Positions 34,682 to 43,903 of a DNA stretch of 64,000 nucleotides are shown here, piece after piece; position 1 is the first letter of the stretch; each line of letters opens with the position of its first letter. The DNA lies in assembly GCA_964635975.1 (NCBI GenBank), contig CAZWPO010000015.1, positions 1 to 64,000 on the forward strand, written 5' to 3'. Both the position numbers and the translations under genes were made by a program. The notes under the pieces were generated by a model, which saw only the letters and a program-made list of their open reading frames with translations, was not told the origin of the DNA and did no database searches. The DNA comes from UBA5314 sp964635975 (lineage in GTDB: Bacteria > Bacillota > Syntrophomonadia > Syntrophomonadales > Syntrophomonadaceae).

Positions 34682-36043
34682 ATGCAGCAGCCTGGTAAAC
34701 CCTATCATCTGTTTAAATATCAAAATAACTGGTACGTAATTGATATCGAAGGAATGTCATCTGCTGCTATCGATGAGACGAGCGCGGCTGAACTTACCCG
34801 GTCCACTGCTCAGACAGAGCTGTATGAAAAGAATGAAGCGCCAGACAACAATGGTGAGCGGACATCATCCCGAAAACACGCTAATAGTAAGATGCCTCCC
34901 ATCGTAAATATGTCTTTGCTTCTGACTCAGTCCTGCAACTTGAGATGTGTTTATTGCTATGGTAAAGCCGGTTTTAAATCCGCCAGCAACATGGAGGAAA
35001 AGACCGCATTTCGAGCGGTCGACTGGATGATAGACAAATCTGGGGAGATTAAGAAGCTGCATATAAGCTTTTTCGGGGGGGAGCCGCTCATCAACTTTGA
35101 ACTGATGAGAGCCGTGGTAGAGTACTCCGAAAAGCGAGTGATGGATGCCGACAAACGGGTGGCTTTCCATGTCACTACCAATGCTACTCTCTTGGATGAT
35201 GAGAAGCTGGCTTTCCTAAACAAGCATCAAATCGAGGTTATGGTAAGTTTTGACGGTCCCAAAGCCATGCAGGATGCCCAGCGGCCATTTGCCGATGGTC
35301 GAGGAAGCTATGATGCTGTCATGCCTAAGATAAAGAACCTGCTGGCTGCCATGCCGGAGACATTCGGTCATGCCGTAGCAATCGACGGGGCAGACAGGGG
35401 GGCAGTCAAAAAAGCTATGCAGGATATCGGATTTACAAAGGTTACTATTGCGCCGGCATCACCCGCACTGTTTGATGGTAATCCCGAGCAATGCCGTGCG
35501 GAGTGGGTTACAGATCATCTCCTTGGGGAACGGGAGAGGGAAGCGGCAGAATGGCTGAGTTATGTTAGAGGCAGAGACATTAAAGCCCTCCAGGACCTTA
35601 AAATCGGGAGCGTTTTGTATCAGGCAATAATAGCTCTGCTCCATAACCGCAAAAAGCGCTACGCCTGTGGGGCCGGGCGGGGGCTGGTAGCGGTGGCCGC
35701 TTCGGGAGATGTATATTTATGCCACCGCTTCGTGGGCCTGGAATCCTATAGATTGGGAAACGTCTTTGAAGGAGAATTGCAGCGGGAAGCTTACCAGCTC
35801 AGTCCTTTAAACGGTGTAGTTTGCGGCGAATGTTTTGCACGGTATTACTGCGCGGGCGGCTGCAAATATGAAAACGCCGGATATAGCGGTTCAATATCCA
35901 TATCCCCCGAGCATAACTGCCGCCTAAAGCGCCGTGAACTGGAACTGGCTGCCGCCATTATTGGCAGCCTTGATCAGGAGGGCAGGGCTTATATGTTTGA
36001 AACAGAGATCCTACCTCCCAAGCCATGTCCGTTTGATTTTTAG
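34682..36043 (+). CDS. Radical SAM/SPASM peptide maturase (RiPP-type)
   Basis: The N-terminal 50 residues (YHLFKYQNNWYVIDIEG) resemble the leader-binding lead-in of SCIFF/QhpD/PapB-type maturases. The radical SAM core has CNLRCVYC (CxxxCxxC), FFGGEPLINF and HVTTNATLL. The SPASM domain follows with CGAGRGLVAVAASGDVYLC, CGECFARYYCAGGC and a last Cys in EHNCRL, enough for two auxiliary 4Fe-4S clusters. Such enzymes form thioether or other side-chain crosslinks in a peptide. The next gene, 104 bases on, encodes a Nif11-leader peptide, the obvious substrate. AGGA lies about ten bases before the ATG. Confidence 0.9.
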   Translation: MQQPGKPYHLFKYQNNWYVIDIEGMSSAAIDETSAAELTRSTAQTELYEKNEAPDNNGERTSSRKHANSKMPPIVNMSLLLTQSCNLRCVYCYGKAGFKSASNMEEKTAFRAVDWMIDKSGEIKKLHISFFGGEPLINFELMRAVVEYSEKRVMDADKRVAFHVTTNATLLDDEKLAFLNKHQIEVMVSFDGPKAMQDAQRPFADGRGSYDAVMPKIKNLLAAMPETFGHAVAIDGADRGAVKKAMQDIGFTKVTIAPASPALFDGNPEQCRAEWVTDHLLGEREREAAEWLSYVRGRDIKALQDLKIGSVLYQAIIALLHNRKKRYACGAGRGLVAVAASGDVYLCHRFVGLESYRLGNVFEGELQREAYQLSPLNGVVCGECFARYYCAGGCKYENAGYSGSISISPEHNCRLKRRELELAAAIIGSLDQEGRAYMFETEILPPKPCPFDF

Positions 36044-36147
36044 CATTATTATTGGATAGATAGAACCGGCTGATAGGAGATGCCAGCCGCATTAGAGAAG
36101 AACCAGGTCACAAGCAATCAACAATTTGAGAAAGGGTTGGAGTCAGA

Positions 36148-36432
36148 ATGAGTATCGAATCTGCCAGGTTTTTTATCAAAAGGATGAAGAACGATGAGGA
36201 TTTCGCCAAAAGAATTACCGCCTGCAAGGATGCCGAGGAGCGCCGTGCAGTGGCGCTTGAGGAAGGGTATGAGTTTAGAACAGATGAATTTAAAATAGCT
36301 GAAATGGTTGTCGAGCTTGAAGACCAGGACAACGAAGCGGCCTGGGAAAAAGCCCGGACCGGCTGCTTTTATGATAGGCCCGAGGAAGACGAGGACAACA
36401 GCAGCTGCAGCGGCATCTACGTGCTGCATTAA
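36148..36432 (+). CDS. Nif11-leader RiPP precursor peptide
   Basis: A 94-residue peptide. Residues 1-60 match the Nif11-like leader (SIESARFFIKRMKNDEDFAKRI, then AVALEEGYEFRTDEF). The rest is a putative core with only two Cys, set among acidic residues: TGCFYDRPEEDEDNSSC then SGIYVLH. There is no GG cleavage site, no dedicated protease and no transporter in the window. GGAG lies six bases before the ATG. The core suits Cys-to-Asp/Glu thioether linkage as made by PapB/QhpD-type enzymes; this is inference. Confidence 0.85.
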   Translation: MSIESARFFIKRMKNDEDFAKRITACKDAEERRAVALEEGYEFRTDEFKIAEMVVELEDQDNEAAWEKARTGCFYDRPEEDEDNSSCSGIYVLH

Positions 36433-36459
36433 GGAACACGGGGACGGCTTCATTTAACA

Positions 36460-37767
36460 TTACATATTTCCCAGGGCCCGGTCTATTGCGGGAAGGTATT
36501 GCGTTCTTATTTTTTCTCCGTATGAGCTGGAACTAGCATAACCGCAGGCAGATAAATCTCTAAATAAGGTTTGTATAGAGGTGCCCTCTCTGGCATGAGT
36601 TAGAAGACGGTTGTACTTGGAATTGGTAGTGTATATTGCGATCACATCCTGAGCGAATTCACTCGCGGTCAAATACTTTTTGAAACCCCCGGTCTCCGGA
36701 TTCTTGATGCCGCCAAAGTTATTATAATACTGGGCCAGTGATGAAGTACCGTATCCAGATTCTTCGGCCCATTGCGCCAACAGGAAATTTACCGGCAGGC
36801 CCGTCCCTTGACTGGCGGTTTCAGCGTAGGGCAGCATCTGAACAACAAAAGCGTCAGGATCTGAAGGTACCGGAAGCAGGGTGAGTTCCTTTTCATCGGC
36901 AGGGACGACCGCATTCCAGAGCGGCACTACTAGCCAGCCGGCTACCCAGCCTGATTGCCCCCGGTATTTGACCTGATACCAGCCGTCTTCCTCGGACAGG
37001 TAAGCCAAAATACTGCCGCAGGGTGCCAGCCCTACTATATCCGCCGATGTGGAAGGCCAATCCCTGATATTCAAATCAGCGGCGCTTACCGAAACGGCAG
37101 TCAATTTATCACCCGGGTCAGCCGGACAGTAAATGCTAATAGACTGATTTTCTTCGTCCCAAATGATTTTTCCCCCCAGTGCTTCCACTGAAAAACGCAA
37201 AGGGACATAGGTCTGCCCGTTTACAATCTGGGCAGCGATACCCAGATTCTTTGCCTGTCCATTGACGCTGGCAGAAGGGGAACCAATGCCTAACGAGATA
37301 TTTGTAGAGCATTTGGAAGCCATAATGGTCTGGCTGCTGCTGTCCCAGCTCACGACAGTCCCGAGCTTCTCCATGATCTCCCGAAAAGGCACCAGAGTAT
37401 AACCATCAACAGAGATAGGGCTGGCCTCGAAAGCTGCCCAATCCCCGTTAATGTAAAAATCGGCTGATACCCCAGCTGTTGATGGCCGCTGGCCAGTGAG
37501 ATATTCTGCCACCCATCCTTCTGCGCCATTAAACGATATTTTTATCCAGCCATTTTGCCTCTCCAGGATATCGATGCTGGTATTTTTACTCAAACTGCCG
37601 ATGTTATCATATGAAGTGCCCGGACCTGAACGAACATTGACACTACTGCCGCTTATCACTGCAGTTTCAGCGCTGGCTGCCAGACTGGCTTCTCCCAGCC
37701 CTAATAGCATGAGCAATGTGAGCAAGGGCAGTATTTTCCAGTAGAAAGTGATAGATGAAGATTTCAA
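36460..37767 (-). CDS. Secreted SH3/stalk-domain N-acetylglucosaminidase
   Basis: A signal peptide is followed by SH3 type 3 (SSVNVRSGPGTSYDNIGSL), two stalk repeats (VPFREIMEKLG, VPLRFSVEALGG), a second SH3 (DLNIRDWPSTSADIVG) and a C-terminal glucosaminidase domain (about 290-435) with QWAEESGYGTSSLAQYYNNF, where Glu is the likely catalytic acid. It cleaves peptidoglycan glycan strands. TTG 37767 is the start: AAGGAG is six bases upstream and no ATG fits. Confidence 0.88.
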   Translation of the reverse strand: MKSSSITFYWKILPLLTLLMLLGLGEASLAASAETAVISGSSVNVRSGPGTSYDNIGSLSKNTSIDILERQNGWIKISFNGAEGWVAEYLTGQRPSTAGVSADFYINGDWAAFEASPISVDGYTLVPFREIMEKLGTVVSWDSSSQTIMASKCSTNISLGIGSPSASVNGQAKNLGIAAQIVNGQTYVPLRFSVEALGGKIIWDEENQSISIYCPADPGDKLTAVSVSAADLNIRDWPSTSADIVGLAPCGSILAYLSEEDGWYQVKYRGQSGWVAGWLVVPLWNAVVPADEKELTLLPVPSDPDAFVVQMLPYAETASQGTGLPVNFLLAQWAEESGYGTSSLAQYYNNFGGIKNPETGGFKKYLTASEFAQDVIAIYTTNSKYNRLLTHAREGTSIQTLFRDLSACGYASSSSYGEKIRTQYLPAIDRALGNM

Positions 37768-37936
37768 GTCGTTCTCCTTTTCCTGCTTAATATAAGCCGT
37801 AATTACATAATTGCAAAATTTCTACACCGGGCCATAGAATCCTGCCTGCATATTATTGTTATCCGCTGACGGCTGTCAACAAACATGTTGGAGCATACCT
37901 TTTGGAATGCGGAGAAAGCTTAGCGAATACTAAAAT

Positions 37937-39697
37937 TTAAGCACTTATTGCGCGAATATTGCGAATGATCTTGGCAATAATATCAATTCTTTTGAAGGGC
38001 GTAATTAGATAAAAACCGTCAACGTAGGGAGCGATAGATCTAGCCATATCTGTAGATATATCAACAGCGAGTTCAGCGGCTTGCTCTCTGGTAGTGTCTC
38101 TGTACATCTCAATTATCTCATCTGCAACGCTTATGCCTGATATTTCGTTATTGATAAAGCAGGCATTATTGTAGCTCACGATAGGGAGGATTCCTCCCAG
38201 AATTTTGGCACTCAATTCTTCACGCGCTTTCTTGAGGTTCTCAACTGCCTGCTCGCTTATCACCGGCTGGGTCAGGAACATGGAGACGCCATGGCTGAGC
38301 TTCTTCTGGGCACGCTGTAGCTGGTTGCCGAAGTTTCTGGCATTTACATTCAGAGCGGCACAGATGTTAAAAGGAGATGAAAAAACCGTTTCATTTAGGC
38401 TGCTGATATAGCTGGCAAGTATTGCTGAATTGAAACTAAAAATGCCTTTTATCTCATCCCTGTGGGCGGTTGGGATAGGATCTCCGGTAACCACCAGGAC
38501 GTTGTTTATCCCCTCGATGTTTAGACCCAGAAGCAGGGCTTTCGTAGCATTGATGTTTCTATCCCGGCAGGTCATATGGGGAATGGGGGTGATATCCAGT
38601 TCTCTTTTTATCTTGCAGGCCATTAGGCTGCTATCCACTCGTGCTCTTGCCAGAGGGCAGTCTGCAATAGTGATAGCGTCAACTCCCTGTTCTTTGAGTA
38701 CTTTCGCACTATTCATGAAAAATTCTATATCTGTATCGATAGGCGGATCCAATTCGACTGCGATAATCTTTTTGCCAGTATTCATCTTTTCCTGCAGGAG
38801 ATTGCGGACAGGGCGCATCTTCGCCGAGGGGATTTCTTTATGCCCGTTAAATACGATCTCACCCGGTGATAAGCCCTTTAACCTGGCTACCATTTCTCTT
38901 ATATAATCGGGGGTCGTTCCGCAGCAGCCACCCAGGATCAAAACGCCCTGTCTGGCTACCTCGAGCATTTTTTCGGCAAAATATTCTTTTGTATTCTGAA
39001 AGAAGGTGCGATTGTTTATCACAGTCGGATAACCCGAGTTCGGCATAAGCGATATGGTTTTATCTTTTATATCGAAGGTTTTGATGTACTCGAGTAGATG
39101 GCTAGGACCTGAAAAACAGTTAAAACCACAAGCATCAATAGAAGGTACCTGCATAACACTTTCCAATAATTTGCGACCAGATTTTCCAAGCCGGGTAAAT
39201 CCTTCTGGAGACACGGCGAACTCCACCAGAATATAGGCACCAGGGCATTTCTCCTTGATGTATCGGGCGAGATCCGCTAAATATTCATCACTGCTGAAGC
39301 TCTCAAATATGAAGTTGAATGCACCTGACGCCAGAAACACATCTACGATTTCCCGGTATTGGGCCTCTAAATCGTCCCCATCATCACTGAGTATAGGTCC
39401 TATATCGGCAAACACAAGCACATCAGTCCCTTGGAAGGCTTCTCTGGCCAGCTTATAGCCTTGTTCGATGACTTCTTTCACAGTGTCAAGACTACATTCC
39501 AGGCTGACACGATTGGCAGCGAAGGTATTGGTTTTAATGGCATGGCAGCCAGCATTGATATATTCTCGGTGGATATTCAGGATAGTATCTCGGTCATACA
39601 GATTGGCTAGTTCACAGGGGCTTACCGGATTCGCCGCGATACTTGCATAATACGTACCCATGGCACCGTCGAAAATTAATGGTTTTTTTAGCATCAT
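37937..39697 (-). CDS. Bifunctional homocysteine S-methyltransferase / methylenetetrahydrofolate reductase
   Basis: Residues 1-290 are a homocysteine methyltransferase barrel with the zinc-binding late Cys pair GGCCGTTPDYIREM and an earlier Cys in ACGFNCFSG. Residues 300-585 are an MTHFR barrel (VAVELDPPIDTDIEFF, VVTGDPIP). The same fusion occurs in YitJ-type proteins. It makes methionine using a methyl donor and reduces methylene-THF. ATG 39697 has GGGAG seven bases upstream; the ORF continues to 39742 without one. I see no S-box or T-box leader. Confidence 0.9.
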   Translation of the reverse strand: MMLKKPLIFDGAMGTYYASIAANPVSPCELANLYDRDTILNIHREYINAGCHAIKTNTFAANRVSLECSLDTVKEVIEQGYKLAREAFQGTDVLVFADIGPILSDDGDDLEAQYREIVDVFLASGAFNFIFESFSSDEYLADLARYIKEKCPGAYILVEFAVSPEGFTRLGKSGRKLLESVMQVPSIDACGFNCFSGPSHLLEYIKTFDIKDKTISLMPNSGYPTVINNRTFFQNTKEYFAEKMLEVARQGVLILGGCCGTTPDYIREMVARLKGLSPGEIVFNGHKEIPSAKMRPVRNLLQEKMNTGKKIIAVELDPPIDTDIEFFMNSAKVLKEQGVDAITIADCPLARARVDSSLMACKIKRELDITPIPHMTCRDRNINATKALLLGLNIEGINNVLVVTGDPIPTAHRDEIKGIFSFNSAILASYISSLNETVFSSPFNICAALNVNARNFGNQLQRAQKKLSHGVSMFLTQPVISEQAVENLKKAREELSAKILGGILPIVSYNNACFINNEISGISVADEIIEMYRDTTREQAAELAVDISTDMARSIAPYVDGFYLITPFKRIDIIAKIIRNIRAISA

Positions 39698-39860
39698 AGT
39701 TTTCTCCCAATGCGAAATAAAGCAGCTATGATTGTGCTTCACGAACGACTAATAATCAATGAGATGCTGCTCTTGCTGATTATAACAAAAACTGGCTGTG
39801 AGAAACATACTTATGATGGGCATAAAGGCTAATCAGGTATTGCGCACACGTTCATAAAAC

Positions 39861-39893
39861 AAAAAACCGAACGTGAATAGTTTCCACATTCGG
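39861..39893 (-). terminator. Terminator after the tRNA-Leu gene
   Basis: On the minus strand CCGAATGTG pairs with CACGTTCGG (one G-T pair) and is followed by TTTTTTG. It lies 14 bases after the tRNA. Confidence 0.75.
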
Positions 39894-39907
39894 AATAATC
39901 GCTTTTT

Positions 39908-39992
39908 TGGTGCGGCGGGCGGGACTTGAACCCGCACACCTCTCGGCATACGCCCCTCAAACGTACGTGTCTGCCCATTCCACCACCGCCGC
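39908..39992 (-). tRNA. tRNA-Leu (GAG)
   Basis: The acceptor arms GCGGCGG and CCGCCGC are complementary, followed by the discriminator A and an encoded CCA. The anticodon stem TACGT/GCGTA holds the loop TTGAGGG, giving anticodon GAG. A long variable arm (type II) and the T-loop GGTTCAAGTCC confirm a leucine tRNA. Length 85 including CCA. Confidence 0.95.
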
Positions 39993-40227
39993 ACGAGATT
40001 CAATTGAACTCCGGAAATCCCGGCAACAGTCATTATACAATAGAGTGGGCGGGGATGTCAATTTGCCATTTGAGAACTGGGGGTTTTATTAGAACAAAGC
40101 CAGGAACACCCTGTTTAGCCCATCAAATCAATATGCTTACATATCATTGCTTTAAGAGGCAGATACTAGGACCGGACGATTATCGGAGCTGCTTTGTCCA
40201 AATAGCTATTTGCAAGGAGGTGAGAAC

Positions 40228-40404
40228 TTGGATAGCAGATCAATGCTGCAGACCTGTATCAGCCAGTTTAAGGATGCCAGGATGGATATACAGAGTGTAA
40301 GCCAGAGTGTTTCAAATACTCAGGCAAGAGATGAACTATCCAAAGCGTTGAGGTCTGTTGAATCAGCCATCAGCCAATGTCAATCGGCTATTTCGATGAT
40401 CTAA
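40228..40404 (+). CDS. Small helical protein, DUF1657-like
   Basis: A 58-residue, all-helical, Gln/Ser-rich peptide (TCISQFKDARMDIQSVSQSV, then ALRSVESAISQCQSAIS). It resembles DUF1657 peptides of spore formers in size and pattern, but this is tentative. AAGGAGGTGA, a near-perfect Shine-Dalgarno, sits just before TTG 40228 and decides the start. Confidence 0.6.
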   Translation: MDSRSMLQTCISQFKDARMDIQSVSQSVSNTQARDELSKALRSVESAISQCQSAISMI

Positions 40405-40416
40405 TAAGTGAAAGTG

Positions 40417-40459
40417 AAAAAGGGGCAGCCCCTGATTAATAGTGGCAGTCCCTTTTTTT
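40417..40459 (+). terminator. Terminator of the small helical protein gene
   Basis: AAAAAGGG (40417-40424) pairs with CCCTTTTT (40450-40457) and a seven-base T run follows. It probably also serves the convergent gene ending at 40476. Confidence 0.7.
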
Positions 40460-40475
40460 CGTGAAAATTAAGTTG

Positions 40476-41423
40476 TTATCTGCTCAGACCCTGGCCCATT
40501 AGAGAAATCAGGGTTCTATCTACTTGATCTATATCCGAGAAAACCATGCCTAGATTTTTGCCTTCATCGTTTAGAAACAGGCATACCATAGTATATTCAT
40601 CGATCCAGGCCCTGAAAAGTTTTAGCTCTCCAGAACCTATCGCTTCTACCAGCTCATCCTGAGATACAGTGCCTTCGTTTGCCCCGTTTTGAATATTTGC
40701 TATCGGCTCTCCATAACGGCTGTTCAGGATTGCAGATACCTGATTGAAAGCGTTAAGGGAGTCGGCAGTTGATTGTCTTTCCCCATGAAAATCATACATT
40801 GTTATACCTAGACGGTTGCCAACAAAGAAATAACCGAGATCAGCTGGCACTCCCTCGAAGTCCACGTGGGAATAAAATAAATAGCTGTTGTTACTGTTCG
40901 AGGGCAGGGTTGGTTCGCTTGCCATCACATCATTAATGTTCTGCCCCCATTTTGTATGGCGTGAAGTGTAATCTAACAAACCTGTCTTATAGGCTATCAA
41001 GGGATTGCGAAGTACGATGATCTGGTTGTTGGCGTCAAATTCAATCCAATTGATAGTCATTCCGAAGGCTTCGCTCAAAAAACGAAGCGGCACCATGACT
41101 TTGCCATCTACCATCTGGACGGGAGCGCCCATTTCGATACCTTTGCCATTGAAACTGGCGATGGAGCCGCCGATGGTTAAGCTAACCTGATTTACACCTT
41201 TGCTTACATGTATTTCCTGGTTTGTTGGATCCCAGATAACTGATGCGTGCAGGGATTCCAGTACGGCACGCAGTGGCACCAGCAAATGGTCATTTTGGGT
41301 AATTGGCAGTGTTTCCAGGGCTAGAGGCCTGCCATCTACAACCAGGGAAGGTGTTGCTGATGCTGGACTGATACAGAAAACACATATCAGGAGCGCCAAT
41401 ATAAGAGAAAGAAGTTTAGGCAA
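40476..41423 (-). CDS. Secreted stalk-domain protein
   Basis: The signal peptide ends in PASA. Two copper-amine-oxidase-N repeats (VPLRAVLESLHA, VPLRFLSEAFGM) occupy about residues 25-145. The C-terminal domain of about 165 residues (GQNINDVMASEPTLP, FFVGNRLGITMYDF) is unassigned; it resembles lipoprotein-like domains that begin with a GMsk-type contact. TTG 41423 has GGAGG seven bases upstream and is used as the start. Confidence 0.8.
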   Translation of the reverse strand: MPKLLSLILALLICVFCISPASATPSLVVDGRPLALETLPITQNDHLLVPLRAVLESLHASVIWDPTNQEIHVSKGVNQVSLTIGGSIASFNGKGIEMGAPVQMVDGKVMVPLRFLSEAFGMTINWIEFDANNQIIVLRNPLIAYKTGLLDYTSRHTKWGQNINDVMASEPTLPSNSNNSYLFYSHVDFEGVPADLGYFFVGNRLGITMYDFHGERQSTADSLNAFNQVSAILNSRYGEPIANIQNGANEGTVSQDELVEAIGSGELKLFRAWIDEYTMVCLFLNDEGKNLGMVFSDIDQVDRTLISLMGQGLSR

Positions 41424-41531
41424 TCAAAGGCCTCCTTAAAAACCGGATAAAAATATTATACTCCACAAAAAACGGTGGACATAGCAATTATATGAAATTC
41501 ATTATAATTTATTCCGTTTGGTTTAGATAGT

Positions 41532-42419
41532 CTAAACGGCCGGAAGCCATAACTTGATAGCGGAAGGGCAGATAGCGACATCCCAGGGCAGAGCCGGCCC
41601 CTTCTCACCATCCAGATCAGTTGCAACTGGCGGTTCAAGTTCTACCTGGAAATGCTTCCCTTGATAAAAGAATACATTATCGTCCTGCAGGTGCTGGCGG
41701 CGCAGAAAATTATAGATAAGCTGGGCTGCCCTGGGTAGGGACACAGGTTTAATGGCTAGAAATTCGAGGTTTCCGTCGTTCATTTTGCTTTCCGGCATGA
41801 GGTGCTGAAAACCTCCGGCAGTTCCTCCGTTGAGTATGAGAAACAGCATTATCTCCATTTCTATCTTGCTGCCGTCAGCGTTGAGCCTCAGGTTCAAAGA
41901 CCTCATCCGTGGGAATTTTTCCAGGGATTTCAGAAAATAAGCGCCTCTCCCTAGCAGGTTTTTCCAGCGGTACTGCACTTCGTGGGCGGTTTCACTGAGC
42001 AAGCCAGCAGCTGCTACATTGATAAAGTATTGGCCGTTAACTTTTCCCAGGTCAATACTTACCAGTCTGCCACTGGTTAAAACCTTGCAGTACCTTTCAG
42101 GAAGCAACGGAATTCCAAGGTGGCTGGCCACGTCATTGGCGGTGCCCTCTGGGAAGATAGCCACGGGGATTTGAAGGTTGCTTTCCATTAGGGCATTGAC
42201 CAGGCCATGTATGGTGCCATCGCCCCCGGCCCCTGCCACGGTGTAGAGCGATTCATCAGCCATGGATCGCAGGCCCGCCAGAATATCTGAATTGTCGTTG
42301 ATACGCCAGGGGATTACCTGGAGCCCAGCTACCTGCAGGTGATTGATCACCGTGTCCAGGTGGTTCTTGAAACGACCTCCGCCTGCCACCGGATTGTAGA
42401 ACAAAGCTGCTTTTTTCAT
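41532..42419 (-). CDS. Diacylglycerol kinase family lipid kinase
   Basis: The catalytic region has YNPVAGGG, AGAGGDGTIHGLVNAL (GGDGT, the ATP-binding motif) and FPEGTANDVA. The C-terminal beta domain of the YegS/DgkB family follows. It phosphorylates a membrane lipid such as diacylglycerol. Start is ATG 42419; TTG 42422 directly before it is better spaced from AAGGGGG, so either may be used. Confidence 0.88.
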   Translation of the reverse strand: MKKAALFYNPVAGGGRFKNHLDTVINHLQVAGLQVIPWRINDNSDILAGLRSMADESLYTVAGAGGDGTIHGLVNALMESNLQIPVAIFPEGTANDVASHLGIPLLPERYCKVLTSGRLVSIDLGKVNGQYFINVAAAGLLSETAHEVQYRWKNLLGRGAYFLKSLEKFPRMRSLNLRLNADGSKIEMEIMLFLILNGGTAGGFQHLMPESKMNDGNLEFLAIKPVSLPRAAQLIYNFLRRQHLQDDNVFFYQGKHFQVELEPPVATDLDGEKGPALPWDVAICPSAIKLWLPAV

Positions 42420-42644
42420 CAACTGCTAAACCCCCTTAGACCCAATAGTACATTAGGCAATAGGATTTGCAAAGAATTTAAAGAAGGCTGGAGAGAAGCT
42501 GCGCGGTTTGCAGTTCAAGCCGTTTGATGTGTTCCCGGGTAGTTTGGCGGCAAGATTATTTGGACCTTTTACGGCTTAAATAGTACGAAAAAGGCAAAAA
42601 GTTGTGGTATAGTTTTTTTCAGGGAAACTACAGGGAGAGTGAAT

Positions 42645-43292
42645 ATGGAGTTTGAGCTTTTCCCAATGGGGATGATTGTAGGTTTTTGTATTGCGGCTCC
42701 GGTTGGGCCGATCGCTCTGCTATGTATCCAGAGGGGACTGCGGTATGGCTTCAGGGCGGGCCTGGTTACTGGAATTGGAGCGGCTGCGGCCGATGCTATG
42801 TATGCAGGCGTGGCTGGTTGGGGACTGGTTTGGATTTCTTCTTTTATTAACCACAGGCATTCGGGTCTGCAGATGATAACCGGAGCTTTTTTTGTGCTAA
42901 TGGGTATCAGGTCATTCTACAGCGCCCCGGTCCAGAAAACAGAAGATCCTGGAACCATCCGCAAATGGGGACTATTAATCAGTAGTTTTTTCTTAACCTT
43001 ATCCAATCCCATGACTTTTTTAGCTTTTGCAGCAGTTTTTGCGGGGCTGGGGCTTTCCGCCGCCCACCAGGGCAGCGCTGCTTTTATGCTCATGGCCGGG
43101 GTGGCAGCCGGGTCAGCCAGCTGGTGGCTGCTGCTCTGTGCACTGGTGCACTTCTTTCATACCCGGCTCAATGAAGCTCATATCCGCTATGCGAATTTTA
43201 TGACCGGGACCGTTATCATGGTAATTGGCCTGTACATATTTTTTCAAGCCGTACATATAATACATAGTCCAGAATTGACGTCTCTTTTTTGA
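42645..43292 (+). CDS. LysE/RhtB-family exporter
   Basis: A 215-residue membrane protein with six helices and the family motif GFCIAAPVGPIALLCIQRGLRYGFRAG at its start. LysE-type proteins export amino acids or related metabolites. AGGGAG lies eight bases before ATG 42645. Substrate unknown. It is divergent from the lipid kinase gene. Confidence 0.85.
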   Translation: MEFELFPMGMIVGFCIAAPVGPIALLCIQRGLRYGFRAGLVTGIGAAAADAMYAGVAGWGLVWISSFINHRHSGLQMITGAFFVLMGIRSFYSAPVQKTEDPGTIRKWGLLISSFFLTLSNPMTFLAFAAVFAGLGLSAAHQGSAAFMLMAGVAAGSASWWLLLCALVHFFHTRLNEAHIRYANFMTGTVIMVIGLYIFFQAVHIIHSPELTSLF

Positions 43293-43437
43293 TGCTGTTT
43301 AAATAGTCTGGGGCTCCCTAATGATTGTCGAGGCGATTGTTTAAGGAGCGCTGCCTCCGCTTTATTAATCACAAATATTTACTTGTAGATAGGATCTAAG
43401 GTTACAATAATTATGAAATGAGGAAAGGGGCGCGGTG

Positions 43438-43851
43438 ATGAGCAATATATTAAACACCAGGGTTTGGGCCAAAGTAATCATAAGTCCTGGAGTGCTGATG
43501 CTTATGGGGATGTATCTCAGCCAGTATCTTTACATGCCAATGCTGTACATGTACGTTGTGCTTGGTCTGATTTACGCTTTAGGTGCGCAGCTTTTGGAGA
43601 TGAAATATTTTAATGGACACAATGTCAACTTTATTACCGGCCTAGATACCGTGATGGCTTTTTTGCTGATAGTAGTTGCTAATCTTAGCCTGGGTTCCAA
43701 AGGTGTCCATGTGACCCTGGCCGGAGTATTGATCTATACCTTCATCCAGGGTGCTCTTGAGCATGTGCTTCATATATCAGCCCGCCCCCGTAAGAAGAAA
43801 TGGCAGCGGTCAACAAAAACCAAAAAAGCCCGGAGAGCGATAAAACCGTAA
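43438..43851 (+). CDS. Small integral membrane protein, unknown function
   Basis: Four membrane segments in about 115 residues, then a very basic C-terminal tail (ARPRKKKWQRSTKTKKARRA). ATG 43438 is preceded by AAAGGGG. No family is recognised. The basic tail may contact membrane or nucleic acid. Confidence 0.55.
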   Translation: MSNILNTRVWAKVIISPGVLMLMGMYLSQYLYMPMLYMYVVLGLIYALGAQLLEMKYFNGHNVNFITGLDTVMAFLLIVVANLSLGSKGVHVTLAGVLIYTFIQGALEHVLHISARPRKKKWQRSTKTKKARRAIKP

Positions 43852-43863
43852 GGCATTAGAGCT

Positions 43864-43892
43864 GAGGGTGTCAGGAAGTTGACACCCTCTTT
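43864..43892 (+). terminator. Terminator whose hairpin resembles the 152-bp element's last hairpin
   Basis: GAGGGTGTCA (43864-43873) pairs with TGACACCCTC (43880-43889), then TTT. Read in reverse complement, it matches the terminal hairpin of the nested elements (GTGTCAA...TTGACAC) almost base for base. Confidence 0.75.
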
Positions 43893-43903
43893 GCAGCCGA
43901 TCA

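Noticed and set aside
36433..36456. Sequence resembling a REP/RAYT hairpin arm (GGAACACGGGGACGG) after the Nif11 gene
   Set aside because: Only one arm is present and no transposase is nearby, so no mobile element can be supported.
39742..39860. S-box or T-box leader before the methionine synthesis fusion gene
   Set aside because: The conserved core sequences of both were looked for and not found in the upstream region.
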